Part shown: in pieces, positions 18,965 through 29,241 of the stretch
Layout: each line of letters opens with the position of its first letter
How positions within the stretch are numbered: the stretch's first letter is position 1
DNA from: Bradyrhizobium prioriisuperbiae
GTDB taxonomy: Bacteria > Pseudomonadota > Alphaproteobacteria > Rhizobiales > Xanthobacteraceae
Direction of reading: 5' to 3'
Assembly (NCBI RefSeq): GCF_032397745.1
Contig: NZ_CP135921.1
Span: 7,738,501-7,802,500, forward strand
DNA length: 64,000 nucleotides
Notes under the pieces: model-generated
The model's database searches: none
What the model saw: only the letters and a program-made list of their open reading frames with translations
Told to the model about the DNA's origin: nothing
Program-made: the position numbers and the translations under genes

Positions 18965-19684
18965 ATGAAGACGATCGGGCTGATTGGCGGCATGAGCTGG
19001 GAAAGCTCCGCGCAATACTACCGCATCATCAATCAGGAGGTGCGCGAACGCCTCGGCGGCGTGCATTCCGCCCGCAGCCTGATGTTCTCGGTCGATTTCG
19101 GCGAGATCGAACGCCTGCAGCACGACGGCAACTGGCCGGCGCTGACCATCGCGATGGTTGATGCCGCGGAGCGGTTGCAACGCGGCGGGGCCGACTTTGT
19201 CGTGATCTGCACCAACACCATGCACCGGATGGCCGACGAGGTGACGGCCAACATCAGCATCCCGCTGCTCCACATCGCGGATCCGACGGGCGAGGTGATC
19301 GCGGCCGCGGGGTATCGGCGAGTTGGCCTGCTCGGCACCGCCTTCACCATGGAGCAGGAGTTCTACAAGGCGCGCCTGGCCGGCAAGTTCGGGCTCGACG
19401 TGATCGTGCCCGACGACGCGGACCGCGCCGTGGTGCACGAGATCATCTACAAGGAGCTGGTGGCGGGCACCGTGTTGTCGCGCTCACGCGCCGCCTATCG
19501 CGCGATCATGGCGCGCCTGGTGGAACGCGGTGCGGAGGCCATCATCCTCGGCTGCACGGAAATCATGCTGCTGGTCGGCGCCGACGACAGCTCCGTTCCG
19601 CTGTTCGATACCACGACACTGCATGCGCAGGCCGCTGTCGACGAGGCGCTCGCCGGCGACACACCGGAGAGCATTTCCGGGTAA
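18965..19684 (+). CDS. Aspartate/glutamate racemase family protein
   Basis: This 239-residue cofactor-independent racemase has the two catalytic cysteines in the expected motifs: Cys82 in VICTNTMHR and Cys197 in ILGCTEI. The N-terminus KTIGLIGGMSWESS is typical of the aspartate racemase (YgeA-like) branch rather than MurI. It interconverts L and D forms of an acidic or related amino acid in the cytoplasm. It stands outside the right peroxiredoxin copy, so it belongs to the core flank, not to the island. Confidence 0.9.
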   Translation: MKTIGLIGGMSWESSAQYYRIINQEVRERLGGVHSARSLMFSVDFGEIERLQHDGNWPALTIAMVDAAERLQRGGADFVVICTNTMHRMADEVTANISIPLLHIADPTGEVIAAAGYRRVGLLGTAFTMEQEFYKARLAGKFGLDVIVPDDADRAVVHEIIYKELVAGTVLSRSRAAYRAIMARLVERGAEAIILGCTEIMLLVGADDSSVPLFDTTTLHAQAAVDEALAGDTPESISG

Positions 19685-19685
19685 A

Positions 19686-20087
19686 CTAGGCGCGCGGCGC
19701 GATCCTGTCGGCAATCATCAGGCCGAGCGTCGACGCCACCGCGGTCACGAACGTGCCCCAGGCCACATCGACCAAAACCACCGGCCATGTCCAGTGCTTC
19801 AGAAGCGACAATGCGGTCAGCTCGAACGTCGCATAACAGAATAGGCCGAACAGCGCGCCGTAAAGCAGGGTCGATTGCGGCGTCGCGGCCGCCGAGGCAT
19901 TGACGAAGATCAGAATGCCCGCGACATAGAGCAGATAGAACAGCACAGCCGGCGCCAGGCGAATTGTGCCCAGCATGTCGCCCACCTGCGACGTGAAAAA
20001 ACCCTTCGCCACCAGTCCCAGAAACAGGAAATCGATCGGTACGATCACGATCAGGGTGGCGAGATAGAGGATGGCATGGCGCTTCAC
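19686..20087 (-). CDS. DUF2177-family membrane protein
   Basis: This 133-residue protein has four predicted membrane helices: residues about 5-25 (YLATLIVIVPIDFLFLGL), 45-62, 72-92 and 102-125. The pattern P-D near the end of the first helix and the overall layout match the DUF2177 family of small inner-membrane proteins. Function is unknown. It is convergent with the racemase, one base apart, and follows the chemoreceptor by 74 bases. Confidence 0.8.
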   Translation of the reverse strand: MKRHAILYLATLIVIVPIDFLFLGLVAKGFFTSQVGDMLGTIRLAPAVLFYLLYVAGILIFVNASAAATPQSTLLYGALFGLFCYATFELTALSLLKHWTWPVVLVDVAWGTFVTAVASTLGLMIADRIAPRA

Positions 20088-20161
20088 GTCGACCTCCGCA
20101 TCGATCTGTCGATCGAACTACGTGCCACACCTCTCGCGGGTTTCAATCCGCCTCCTCTGCC

Positions 20162-21898
20162 TCAGGCCGCCCGCACGCTGTCGAGAAACTTGTCGACCTC
20201 GGCCTTGAGATGCACGCTCTCGCCCGACAGTTCCTGCGCCGACCGCAGCATACGGCTCGAGGTCTCGCCGGTCTGGCCGGCGCCGGCCGCGACACGATCG
20301 GCGTTGTCGGCCACATCCAGCGTGCCGCTGGCGGCGGCCTGAACGCTGCCGGCGATGCTGTGGGTGGCGGTGCCCTGCTGTTCGACGGCCGCCGAGATCG
20401 ACGTGCTGATCTGGCTGATGCGCTCGATGGTCTGGCCGATTTCCTTGATCGCCTCGACGGATTCGTTGGTCGCACGCTGCATGTTGACGATATGGCTGCT
20501 GATCTCGTCGGTCGCCTTCGCGGTCTGCCCGGCAAGGGTCTTGACCTCCTGGGCGACCACCGCGAAGCCGCGGCCGGCATCGCCGGCGCGAGCCGCCTCG
20601 ATGGTGGCGTTGAGGGCGAGCAGATTGGTCTGTTCGGCGATCGACGTGATCAGCTTGAGCACGTCACCAATGCGGTCGCCGGCTTTGGACAACTCCGCCA
20701 TCCGCTGGTCGGTGGCGGTGGCCTGGCGGACGGCATCGGCCGCGACGCCGTTGGATTCCTGAACCCGGCGACTGATTTCGGCAATCGAGTCCGACAGTTC
20801 GCCCGACGCGGCGGCAGCATTGCGGACATGCTCCGAGGCCTGCCGGGATGCGTTTGCGGACCGGCCCGACAGCGCAGCGGTCGATTCCGCTGTGGTTGAA
20901 AGTTGCTGCGCCACCGTCTCAAACTGCCTGGACGACTCCAGCACGCGTTCGATGACGCCGCTGATCTTGCCGCGAAACGCATCGACGAAGGTGCTCATGT
21001 CGGCTTTGCGCCGTTCCATCGCCAGCCGCTCGGCATTGACACGCTCGCTCTCGAGCTGATGGCGCTCAATCCGATTGGTCCTGAACACCTCGATGGTGCG
21101 CGCCAGCGCGCCGATTTCATCGTGACGTTCGGAATGGCGCACTTCGACATCGGTGCGGCCTTTGGCCAACCCGGTCAGGGCTTCGGTCACGGCCTGCAAG
21201 GGACGGGTGACGCGGCGAACGATCAGCATGGTCAGGCCGAGCACGAGCAGCGCGGCAATCAAGGCCGCGATCGCCATGGCTTGCAGCGCCTGCCACAGCA
21301 TGGCGTCAAGCTGCGCCGTCGGGATCCCGACATAGACGATCCCGATCACCTTGCCGCCGGCATCGAAGACCGGCTGATAGGCCGTGAAGAAGCGCTGGCC
21401 GAACAGCACCGCCGGGCCCTTGTAGGCCTGGCCACGCCGCAGCACGGCCTGCGCGGGATGATCCCCCGCGAGTTGCGTGCCGACGGCGCGGTCGCCGTTT
21501 TCCTTTTTCAGATTGGTGGTGCGGCGGACGAACTGCTTCGACGCGTCGTCATAGACGAACAGCGTGGCGGTGCCGCCGACATAGGACGTGGCGCGATCGA
21601 CAATGGCGTGATCCTTGAATTCGGGCATCGCCGGAATTTCGATGCGGTCCACCACCCCGTTGCGAACCGCGATCTTCGCGTCGCGAAAGCTCTCGCCGAC
21701 CGCCAGGCTGAGGGTGCGGAGGTTGACGTCGATGTCGCGCTCGGCGCGGGCATCGAAATCCCGGGTCAGCGACCAATAGCCGGCCCCGACCACCAGCGCC
21801 GTGTTGATCGCAATCAGCAGCGCGGCGCTGAGGACGGCTTTTGTCCCCAGGTTGAAGCGCAGGAATGCGAAGGCACTTCCCTTGATGGCCTGGGCCAT
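20162..21898 (-). CDS. Methyl-accepting chemotaxis protein with Cache-type sensor
   Basis: This 578-residue transducer has a first membrane helix at residues about 16-38 and a periplasmic Cache-like sensor (about 40-195) containing [12 protein letters not shown] and [14 protein letters not shown] second membrane helix follows (about 200-222), then a HAMP domain starting [14 protein letters not shown], and a cytoplasmic signalling domain with the conserved hairpin tip [18 protein letters not shown]. It signals to CheA through CheW. The ligand is not predictable; single-Cache domains of this kind often sense small carboxylates. It has no chemotaxis neighbours, as usual for stand-alone receptors. 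Confidence 0.93.
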   Translation of the reverse strand: MAQAIKGSAFAFLRFNLGTKAVLSAALLIAINTALVVGAGYWSLTRDFDARAERDIDVNLRTLSLAVGESFRDAKIAVRNGVVDRIEIPAMPEFKDHAIVDRATSYVGGTATLFVYDDASKQFVRRTTNLKKENGDRAVGTQLAGDHPAQAVLRRGQAYKGPAVLFGQRFFTAYQPVFDAGGKVIGIVYVGIPTAQLDAMLWQALQAMAIAALIAALLVLGLTMLIVRRVTRPLQAVTEALTGLAKGRTDVEVRHSERHDEIGALARTIEVFRTNRIERHQLESERVNAERLAMERRKADMSTFVDAFRGKISGVIERVLESSRQFETVAQQLSTTAESTAALSGRSANASRQASEHVRNAAAASGELSDSIAEISRRVQESNGVAADAVRQATATDQRMAELSKAGDRIGDVLKLITSIAEQTNLLALNATIEAARAGDAGRGFAVVAQEVKTLAGQTAKATDEISSHIVNMQRATNESVEAIKEIGQTIERISQISTSISAAVEQQGTATHSIAGSVQAAASGTLDVADNADRVAAGAGQTGETSSRMLRSAQELSGESVHLKAEVDKFLDSVRAA

Positions 21899-22045
21899 GC
21901 CAGCTTTCTCCGTGAATCGGGTGGTGATGAAAACGCCCGATTTTAAGAGTTCTTATTTACCGTCGGCTTAATTTGCGCTGGATGAGAGTTCCAAGGCCGA
22001 AGCAACCCAGGGCTTCATTTTTTGGTGCCTAAATACCGGAGTTGA

Positions 22046-23518
22046 ATGATTTCGCCATCCGTCAAACCGGTACTGGTCTGGTTTCGCGACGATCTGCGAC
22101 TGTCGGACCACCCGGCGCTGGCCGCCGCTGCCGCGCGCGGCGCCCCGCTGATCTGCCTTTATGTCCTCGATGAAGAGAGTGCGACGCTTCGCGTGCCGCA
22201 GGCCCGCCCGCTCGGCGGCGCCGCGCGCTGGTGGCTGGCACAATCGCTGCGCGCCCTCGCCCAGAGCCTTGCCGCGCATGGGCTACAACTCGTGCTGCGC
22301 AAAGGAGCAGCGGCCAAGGTGGTGGCCGAGGTCGCGCGCGAGGCCGATGTCAGCGACGTCGCCTGGAACGAAATCGACATTCCAGCCCATGCCCAGGTTG
22401 CCGGCGACGTGGCCCGCGAGATCGAGCGCGCGGGGCTCGCCTGGACGAGCTTTCGCGGCGACGTGCTGGTCGGCCCCGCCAACCTCCGCAACAAGGAGGG
22501 GTGCGGGCTGAAGGTGTTCACGCCGTTCTGGAATCGCGTGCGAGGCCTTGGCGATCCGCCGAAACCGCTTCCGGCGCCCAGGGAGCTTCGCCCTGGCCCC
22601 GCGCTCGGTGACGACTTGGAGACGACACTCGCGCGCTGGGGGCTTTTGCCGACACGGCCGGATTGGGCCGGCGGCCTGCGTGCCACATGGACACCGGGTG
22701 AAGCCGCGGCGCAGCGCCGGCTCGGCGACTTTCTCGACGGCGCCATCGCCGGCTACTCCAATGGCCGTGACCGCCCCGATCACGACGCCACCTCGCGGCT
22801 GTCGCCGCACCTGCGCTTCGGTGAAATCAGTCCGCGCCAGGTGTGGTATGCGGCCCGCTTCGCTGCGGCCGAGCGTCCCGCGATCGCCCCCGACATCGAC
22901 AAGTTCCTCAGCGAACTGGGCTGGCGCGAATTCTGCCGCCACCTGCTTTACGATTACCCCGATCTCACCGAGCGCAACCTGCAGCCGTCCTTCGATGCAT
23001 TCCCCTGGCGGCATGACGAGCGCGGACTCGCCGCCTGGCAGCGCGGACGGACCGGCTATCCGATCGTCGACGCCGGCATGCGCGAACTCTGGCACACCGG
23101 CGTCATGCACAACCGCGTCCGCATGGTGGCGGCCTCGTTCCTGATCAAACATCTGCTGATCGACTGGCGGGAAGGCGAGTGCTGGTTCTGGGATACCCTG
23201 GTCGACGCCGACCCCGGCAGCAATCCGGCGAACTGGCAGTGGGTGGCCGGCTCCGGCGCGGATGCCGCGCCCTACTTCCGGATCTTCAACCCGGTGCTGC
23301 AGGGCGAGAAGTTCGATCCCGACGGCGCCTATGTCGCAAAATGGGTGCCGGAACTGGCCAAGCTGCCGCCGAAATTCATCCACCAGCCGTGGGCCGCAAT
23401 GCCGATTGAACTGGCGAGCGCCGGTGTCATGCTTGGGCAGACTTATCCCGAGCCGATTGTCGATCACGCCGCTGCCCGCGCGCGGGCGCTGGCGGCTTAT
23501 GCGAAGACACGCGGCTAG
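22046..23518 (+). CDS. phrB: Deoxyribodipyrimidine photolyase
   Basis: This 490-residue flavoprotein repairs UV-induced cyclobutane dimers using blue light. The N-terminal antenna-binding domain begins PVLVWFRDDLRLSDHPAL, and the C-terminal FAD domain contains LSPHLRFGEIS, FLSELGWREFC, YPIVDAGMRELWHTG, HNRVRM and NPANWQWVAG, all hallmarks of class I photolyases. GGAG lies just before the ATG. Length is normal. It is divergent from the chemoreceptor and convergent with a membrane protein gene. Confidence 0.95.
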   Translation: MISPSVKPVLVWFRDDLRLSDHPALAAAAARGAPLICLYVLDEESATLRVPQARPLGGAARWWLAQSLRALAQSLAAHGLQLVLRKGAAAKVVAEVAREADVSDVAWNEIDIPAHAQVAGDVAREIERAGLAWTSFRGDVLVGPANLRNKEGCGLKVFTPFWNRVRGLGDPPKPLPAPRELRPGPALGDDLETTLARWGLLPTRPDWAGGLRATWTPGEAAAQRRLGDFLDGAIAGYSNGRDRPDHDATSRLSPHLRFGEISPRQVWYAARFAAAERPAIAPDIDKFLSELGWREFCRHLLYDYPDLTERNLQPSFDAFPWRHDERGLAAWQRGRTGYPIVDAGMRELWHTGVMHNRVRMVAASFLIKHLLIDWREGECWFWDTLVDADPGSNPANWQWVAGSGADAAPYFRIFNPVLQGEKFDPDGAYVAKWVPELAKLPPKFIHQPWAAMPIELASAGVMLGQTYPEPIVDHAAARARALAAYAKTRG

Positions 23519-23527
23519 GATTCGGCG

Positions 23528-24118
23528 CTAGTTCAGAGTCTCGAAATGGCGCAGAATCCACACCAGCAGATAGATCAGGCTGCCGATCACGAGCACCGCG
23601 TGAAAGCGGCGATTGGGCGTGATCATCGCGATCCCGCACAGCGTGAAATAGGCCGCGCCGCGCGCGACATACTCGACACCAAACCGGTCGATATGGCCGA
23701 CACCTTTCACCAGCGTATCGGCGAGATCGAACACGAAGGTCAGCGCCAGCAGGCCGAAGAACCATTTTCGCCGCGAGAAGAAGTAGTCGTCATACCCGCG
23801 GTATTCCTTGATGTCGTCGGGAAACAGCAGGGTGCAGAGCAGATAGAGCACGATCGTGTAGCCGAACAGGACCAGGTAGATTTCGAAGGTCCACTGCTTG
23901 ATGGCGGACAGCCAAAATTCCCACCACCAGAAATGGACCAGCGAGACCAGCATGAAAACCACCCATCCGAGGTGGATCCATGACAGCTTGGCCCCCGAGG
24001 GATGCTGGATGAAACGGGAGGCCCCGCTCAGCAGCCGCGCGATGCTCAACGCGACAACGACGCCCATGATGATCCGGACGTGAAGAAATATTTCCCAAGT
24101 GCTGTCGTGTGTTGCCAT
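23528..24118 (-). CDS. Hypothetical six-helix membrane protein
   Basis: This 196-residue protein has six hydrophobic segments, for example IIMGVVVALSIARLLSGA near residue 15, WVVFMLVSLVHFWWWEFW near 50, YLVLFGYTIVLYLLCTLLF near 80 and VIGSLIYLLVWILRHF at the C-terminus. Aromatic Trp-rich loops are notable. I do not recognise a named family. It is the last gene before a region with a short intergenic hairpin and has no obvious operon partner. Confidence 0.75.
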   Translation of the reverse strand: MATHDSTWEIFLHVRIIMGVVVALSIARLLSGASRFIQHPSGAKLSWIHLGWVVFMLVSLVHFWWWEFWLSAIKQWTFEIYLVLFGYTIVLYLLCTLLFPDDIKEYRGYDDYFFSRRKWFFGLLALTFVFDLADTLVKGVGHIDRFGVEYVARGAAYFTLCGIAMITPNRRFHAVLVIGSLIYLLVWILRHFETLN

Positions 24119-24219
24119 GAATGCGCCCCGAACCGGATATTTCCGAATTCACCCGATTCGGGCCAGCGTATTCTCCGCGCAAACGCTTCGCGTGTGCCGC
24201 GTGGGAAAACCGGTACTCA

Positions 24220-24240
24220 CCCTCGGGTCAAGCCCGAGGG
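24220..24240. repeat. Short intergenic hairpin
   Basis: CCCTCGGG (24220-24227) and CCCGAGGG (24233-24240) form a perfect 8-bp stem with a 5-base loop, between the membrane protein and the DMT transporter genes. It may serve as terminator for the transporter gene, which ends at 24263 on the minus strand, but no T-run is present. Confidence 0.5.
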
Positions 24241-24262
24241 CATGCTTCGGCTGGAAAACGCT

Positions 24263-25141
24263 CTACTGCGGCGCCGCGCGATTGACGATGACCACGCCGA
24301 TCGCGCACAGCACCATGCCGCCGATCGCAAGCGCATCGAGCCGCTCGTCGAACAAGACATAGCCGAACACGGCGGTGACCGCGGGCGTGAGATAAAACAG
24401 GCTGGCGACCGCGGTCGCACCGGATCTGCGGATCAGAAAGTAGAACAGCGACACCGAGCCCACCGACAGCGCCAGCGTCGCCCAGGAGACGGCGAGGATA
24501 AATTGCGGATGCCAGTGGATGGCGCGGGTCTCGAACAGCAGCGCGCCGATGCCGAAGAAAATGCCACAGGCGGCATACTGGACGATGTTGCCGGTACGCC
24601 AGTCGATGCGACTGGAAAACCGTTTCTGGTACAGCGTGCCCAGCGTGATGCCGATCAGCGACACGATGGACGCGACCCAGCCCCAGCCCGCCTGCCCGGT
24701 CAGCGAGCGGTTATGCAGCACCAGCACCACGCCGGCGAGGCCGAGCAGCAGGCCACCCCATTGCAGCGGCGTGACCCGCTCGCCGAGAAAGCGGCTCGCC
24801 AAGGTCGATGTCAGGATCGGCTGCAGCCCCGGGATCAGGGCCGAGAGCCCCGCCGGGATCGAATGGGCAATCGCGATGGTGACGCCAGCCAGATAGACGC
24901 CATGCACCAGCAGCCCGGCGACGGCGCTGTGAAAGATGCCGCTGCCCTTCGGCCAGGCCGGGCGGGTGAGCGCGACAATGATAAGCAGCAGACAGATGGT
25001 GATCGCCATCCGCAGCGCGAGCCAGGTGAAAGGCTCAGCGCCGGTCAGGGCCAGCTTGGTGGAGATGAAGCCGGTGCTCCAGAGCACGACAAAAATCGCC
25101 GGCGCCGCGCGCACGGCGAGATTCGCAATTGAAAGCTTCAT
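24263..25141 (-). CDS. EamA/DMT-superfamily transporter
   Basis: This protein of about 292 residues has ten predicted membrane helices in two EamA repeats. The start at 25141 (MKLSIANLAVRAAP) is preferred to an in-frame extension to 25183. Motifs such as VVLWSTGFISTKLAL in helix 1, LQPILTSTLASRFLGERVTP at the end of the first half and GYVLFDERLDALAIGG near the C-terminus are typical. It probably exports amino acids or related metabolites. It is divergent from phzF-like across 223 bases. It is not closely similar to the island DMT protein at 11908. Confidence 0.9.
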   Translation of the reverse strand: MKLSIANLAVRAAPAIFVVLWSTGFISTKLALTGAEPFTWLALRMAITICLLLIIVALTRPAWPKGSGIFHSAVAGLLVHGVYLAGVTIAIAHSIPAGLSALIPGLQPILTSTLASRFLGERVTPLQWGGLLLGLAGVVLVLHNRSLTGQAGWGWVASIVSLIGITLGTLYQKRFSSRIDWRTGNIVQYAACGIFFGIGALLFETRAIHWHPQFILAVSWATLALSVGSVSLFYFLIRRSGATAVASLFYLTPAVTAVFGYVLFDERLDALAIGGMVLCAIGVVIVNRAAPQ

Positions 25142-25364
25142 GATGGCGCCTGATTGCCCGATGAGGCGCCCCCTCGCAATCACAATTCACGCAGGTCCGA
25201 CCGGCCCAAAATGCTTGGCTGCAAACGCTTTGCGGATTGTGCACGCGCGAAGCCGTGCCGGCTGACGCCCGGACAACATTGCACCGGGAGCAATGTTCAG
25301 GTTGCACCGCACCGATGTCCTCGGTCATTGATGGAGAAGAGCCTCCGCAAAACGCGAGCCCCCG

Positions 25365-26276
25365 ATGCCGAAGTTCCTCAATTTTACCACTCTCGACGTG
25401 TTCACCACCGACCAGTTCAAGGGCAATCCACTTGCCGTGGTGCGCGATGCCGTGGGCCTTTCGACGGCGCAGATGCAGGCGATCGCCGCCGAATTCAATC
25501 TGTCGGAAACCACCTTCGTGCTGCCGCCGAGGGATCCCGCGAACACCGCGGAGGTTCGCATCTTCACACCCCGCGCCGAGATGCCGTTCGCCGGCCACCC
25601 CAATGTCGGCACGGCGTTCGTGCTGGGGCGTGCCGGGGAAAGCTGCGGCAGGCCCATCGCCGGCGATCGCCTCATCTTCGAGGAGAAGGCCGGGCTGGTG
25701 CCGATCGATCTGATCCGGGATGGCGCGACCGTTGCAGGCGCCCAGCTGGCGGCACCGCAGACGCTCACCATTGGCAAGGAGATCGCGCCACTGGCGATCG
25801 CGGAGGCTTGCGCGCTTCCGCTCGAGGCGATCGAACTCGCCAACCACCGGCCCTGCGTCGCGTCCTGCGGCGCCGGCTTCATGTTCGCCGAGGTCCGGGA
25901 CCTCGCAGCGCTGGCCGCGGCCACGCCGCGCATCGACGCATTTCATCGGCACGTCACCACTGGGCCGACCGGCGTCTTCCTCTATGTCCGCGTCGGAGAC
26001 GGCGACGTCGATATCCGTTGCCGCATGTTCGCGCCGCGCCACGGCATTCATGAAGATCCGGCCACCGGATCGGCCAATGTGGCGCTGGCCGGCCTGCTGG
26101 CGCAGCTGCGCCCCGAGGCGGACCTGGCGCTGTCCCTCACCATCATACAGGGCGTGGAAATGGGCCGGCCAAGTCGGCTGGAAGCCCAGGCCATCAAGCA
26201 GGACGGACGGGTGACGCAGACCTCAATCGGCGGCCGCTGCGTGCCGGTGATGACGGGAACGCTGCAACTCGCCTAG
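25365..26276 (+). CDS. PhzF-family isomerase/epimerase
   Basis: This 303-residue protein has the two-domain diaminopimelate-epimerase fold of PhzF. It shows the N-terminal pattern LDVFTTDQFKGNPLAVV, the catalytic Glu48 in NLSETTFV and EMPFAGHPNVGTAFVL, and the second-half EDPATGSANVALAGLL. No phenazine genes are near, so it is one of the many stand-alone PhzF proteins of unknown substrate. An upstream ribosome-binding site is weak. Confidence 0.9.
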   Translation: MPKFLNFTTLDVFTTDQFKGNPLAVVRDAVGLSTAQMQAIAAEFNLSETTFVLPPRDPANTAEVRIFTPRAEMPFAGHPNVGTAFVLGRAGESCGRPIAGDRLIFEEKAGLVPIDLIRDGATVAGAQLAAPQTLTIGKEIAPLAIAEACALPLEAIELANHRPCVASCGAGFMFAEVRDLAALAAATPRIDAFHRHVTTGPTGVFLYVRVGDGDVDIRCRMFAPRHGIHEDPATGSANVALAGLLAQLRPEADLALSLTIIQGVEMGRPSRLEAQAIKQDGRVTQTSIGGRCVPVMTGTLQLA

Positions 26277-26306
26277 GTCCGTGTGGGACAGGCTAGCGCG
26301 GGCCGC

Positions 26307-26744
26307 TCAAAAATCTTCCGGACAGGGATCGACGATCTTCCAGAGATCCATGCCGTTCTTGATCTTCTTCATCTCGGTGGTGAGACCGCCGTTGCGGCGG
26401 ATCCAGTCCTTTACCGTGCTCGGGTAATAGGACATCAGGTCGGACGTGCCTTCGTAACTCGTCACCTTGATGCCGAAGGTGAATGACTTGTCGTAATAGG
26501 CCTGATGGAAACCGAGGCTGGCGCGCGGCGTGACGCAGATCTTGTTCATCGGCACGATGCCGAACACCATGGTGCAGGCCGAATTGCAGATGCCGTCAAT
26601 GATGACGCGTTCGCCGTTCTTGCGGATCTGCTCGTACTTCGCCTTGTACTCTTCGACATAGCCGCCATGGTCGCGGGTAATGCGCAGGTTCGCATGCGCG
26701 CTGGTCGCAACAAGCAACGAGATCAGCAGGACGATGAATCGCAT
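26307..26744 (-). CDS. Periplasmic ClpP-like (COG3904-type) small protein
   Basis: The start at 26744 gives a 145-residue protein with a clear signal peptide (MRFIVLLISLLVATSAHA). The body has ERVIIDGICNSACTMVFGIVP, a pattern like the oxyanion/nucleophile segment G-x-C-x-S-A-C seen in predicted periplasmic ClpP-like proteins, and a later HQAYYD segment that could supply a histidine. Function is unknown; protease activity is unproven. It is convergent with phzF-like, 30 bases apart. The longer frame to 26849 is rejected because the signal peptide would be internal. Confidence 0.7.
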   Translation of the reverse strand: MRFIVLLISLLVATSAHANLRITRDHGGYVEEYKAKYEQIRKNGERVIIDGICNSACTMVFGIVPMNKICVTPRASLGFHQAYYDKSFTFGIKVTSYEGTSDLMSYYPSTVKDWIRRNGGLTTEMKKIKNGMDLWKIVDPCPEDF

Positions 26745-26992
26745 GGGCAGTTCGGCAACCGGATGGGTGATGCGGCCAGAGGAGCTGTGCCCCGAGACCT
26801 TAGCGAAGAGTCTGGCGTTAGTGTGTTTGAATTTCGTTAAGCATGGCAACGCTCATCGAAAATCTTCGAATATCCGAACAATTACCTGAAGCATAAAGAT
26901 AAAATCAGACAGAGATCCAGACCTCAGAAGTTCGCCTGAAGGCCCACGAGCCCCCGGCGAACCACAATTCCAAGGCGCCCAAAGCCGAATCT

Positions 26993-27024
26993 GGCCGGTG
27001 TGACGGATGTCCGCCACACCGGCC
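26993..27024 (-). terminator. Hairpin after the PQQ dehydrogenase gene
   Basis: GGCCGGTGTG (26993-27002) and CACACCGGCC (27015-27024) form a perfect 10-bp stem 10 bases past the dehydrogenase stop codon. There is no T-run on the minus strand, so it may stabilise the mRNA end rather than terminate on its own. Confidence 0.55.
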
Positions 27025-27033
27025 CGTATCAGC

Positions 27034-29241
27034 TCATTTCGCCGGCGGAGCCGCGGCCTGGGGCCGGATCGCGTCGGCGGTGCCCTGGATGAAGGCGATG
27101 ATCTTGACCACGTCACCGTCCGACAGCTTGCCAGTGAAGTCCGGCATGCCCTGCGACTTGAACGGACCGTTGAACACGATGTCCTTCAGGTTGGTGATGG
27201 TCTCGGGGCTGACATAGCCGAGGTTGCGGATGTTGCCGCCCCTGTCGACACCGGGAACGCCGTGGCAAGTCGCGCAGCTCGACACATAGAGCAGCGTCCC
27301 CGGGCCGACGTCGGCGGGATCGTATTTCACCCCGGCGAGCAGCCCCTCGGTCTGGTACTTCGTGAAGGCCGGCAGCGGCGCCTTGCCGCCGACTGCGAAG
27401 GTATAGACCGTGCCCGGACTGTTGAGTTCGGTGGCGCGCTGGCTGAGGCCGAACACGCCGCCCCACCCGACCGCGACCGAGACGTACTGCACGCCGTCGA
27501 TCAGGTAGGTCGACGCCGCCGCAACCACGCCGGTGCCGGTCGCCGTTTCCCAGAGCTTCTCGCCGGTGGTCGCGTTATAGGCCACGAAGCGGCCGTCAGC
27601 GGTGCCCTGGAACACCAGGTTGCCGGCGGTGGTCAGCGTGCCGCCATTCCACGGCGCCACATGTTGCTGGCTCCAGACCTCCTTCTGCTTCACCGGATCC
27701 CACGCGATCAGCCGGCCGAACGGCAGGCTCTTTGGCGGCGCGACGTTGAGCGAGAAGCCGAGATTCCAGCCGGTGTTGCCGCCGAACTCGCCGGGCTTGT
27801 TGCCGTTGTGCTTCCATTTCGGCTGTCCGGTCAGATTCAGCGGCACGTTCTGCGCCGGCAGATACACCAGACCCGTGTTCGGGTTGAACGACATCGGATG
27901 CCAGTTGTGCGCCCCGAACGGCCCGGGAATGGAATCGAACGGTTTGTCGAACGAGCGCGCCTCAGCCACCTCGATCGGACGGCCGCCGGCGTCGTAACCG
28001 GTGGCCCAGTTCACATCGACGAAATTTTTCGCCGAGATGAATTTGCCGTTGGTGCGGTCGACGACGAAGAAGAAGCCATTTTTGGGCGCGTGCAGGATCA
28101 CCTTGCGCGGCGCACCATCGATGGTCAGGTCAGCCAGGATCATCGGCTGGGTGGAGGTGTAGTCCCAATTGTCGCCGGGGGTTTCTTGGTAGTGCCAGAG
28201 GAATTTGCCGGTCTCCGCGTTCAACGCCACCAGCGAGCCGAGATAGAGATTGTCACCGCCGCCGGGGCTGCGCACGTCGCGGTTCCACGGCGAACCGTTG
28301 CCGGTGCCGATATAGACCATGTTGAGGTCCGGGTCGTAAGTGATGGTGTCCCAGGCCGAACCACCGCCGCCATTCTCCCAGTATTTGCCGGACGGATCCC
28401 AGGTCTTGGCGGCGGCCTCCATGGATTCATCTTCAAACGGCTTGCTGGGATCGCCCGGCACCACGAACCAGCGCCAGACCTGCTTGCCGGTGTCGGAGTC
28501 ATAGGCGGTGACATAACCACGCACGCCGTATTCGGCGCCGCCATTGCCGATGATCACCTTGCCATTGGCGACGCGCGGTGCGCCGGTGATGGTGTAGGAA
28601 TGGGAGCGATCGATGACCGTATCGGTTTCCCAAACCTTCTTGCCGGTCACCGCATCGAGCGCGATCAGCCGGCCGTCATAAGCGCCGACGAACACCTTGC
28701 CCTTGTAGAGCGCGACGCCGCGGTTGACGACGTCGCAGCAGCCCTTGTAGCCGATCTCGCGCGGCACGCCGGGATCGTAGGTCCAGATCTTCTTGCCAGT
28801 GCGCGCATCGATGGCATGGACAACGCTCCAGGAGGCGCTGACATACATAATGCCATCGACCACGATCGGCGTCGCCTCGACGCCGCGCGAGGATTCGAGA
28901 TTGTAGGACCACGACAGGCCCAGATTTTTCACGTTATCAGTGCTGATCTGGTTGAGTTTGCTGAACCGGGTCTCGCCATAATCGAGCCCGACCGTCGGCC
29001 AATCCTTCGAGGTGGCGGCATTGGCGCGGATCGATGCGCCGTCGACCGCCGATGTCACCGCCTTGATATGCTCGGGCGAGCCCTTCGCCTCTTGCGCTGC
29101 AGCGCCCGAGCCGAACGCGAGAGCGGCCACGCCCAAGACCATCGCAGTCTGTACGCAAGGGGACAGTAACCTTCTGGAAACCGCGCTCAGAACATCACGC
29201 GCAAACGCAGCGCGAACGGCAACTCGATCGGAGCAAGCCAT
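27034..29241 (-). CDS. PQQ-dependent quinohemoprotein alcohol dehydrogenase
   Basis: This 735-residue periplasmic enzyme oxidises alcohols to aldehydes with PQQ and an attached heme c. It has a signal peptide (cleavage near residue 49, GAAAQEA), an eight-bladed propeller with the adjacent-cysteine disulfide in YKGCCDVV, the catalytic Asp in GDNWDYTSTQ and a C-terminal cytochrome c domain with CATCH (656-660) and heme-ligand Met699. The residue two after the catalytic Asp is Thr, not the extra Asp of lanthanide enzymes, so calcium is expected. This is the type II quinohemoprotein form. It lies downstream of the liv-type transport genes, fitting alcohol or aromatic catabolism. Confidence 0.94.
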   Translation of the reverse strand: MACSDRVAVRAAFARDVLSAVSRRLLSPCVQTAMVLGVAALAFGSGAAAQEAKGSPEHIKAVTSAVDGASIRANAATSKDWPTVGLDYGETRFSKLNQISTDNVKNLGLSWSYNLESSRGVEATPIVVDGIMYVSASWSVVHAIDARTGKKIWTYDPGVPREIGYKGCCDVVNRGVALYKGKVFVGAYDGRLIALDAVTGKKVWETDTVIDRSHSYTITGAPRVANGKVIIGNGGAEYGVRGYVTAYDSDTGKQVWRWFVVPGDPSKPFEDESMEAAAKTWDPSGKYWENGGGGSAWDTITYDPDLNMVYIGTGNGSPWNRDVRSPGGGDNLYLGSLVALNAETGKFLWHYQETPGDNWDYTSTQPMILADLTIDGAPRKVILHAPKNGFFFVVDRTNGKFISAKNFVDVNWATGYDAGGRPIEVAEARSFDKPFDSIPGPFGAHNWHPMSFNPNTGLVYLPAQNVPLNLTGQPKWKHNGNKPGEFGGNTGWNLGFSLNVAPPKSLPFGRLIAWDPVKQKEVWSQQHVAPWNGGTLTTAGNLVFQGTADGRFVAYNATTGEKLWETATGTGVVAAASTYLIDGVQYVSVAVGWGGVFGLSQRATELNSPGTVYTFAVGGKAPLPAFTKYQTEGLLAGVKYDPADVGPGTLLYVSSCATCHGVPGVDRGGNIRNLGYVSPETITNLKDIVFNGPFKSQGMPDFTGKLSDGDVVKIIAFIQGTADAIRPQAAAPPAK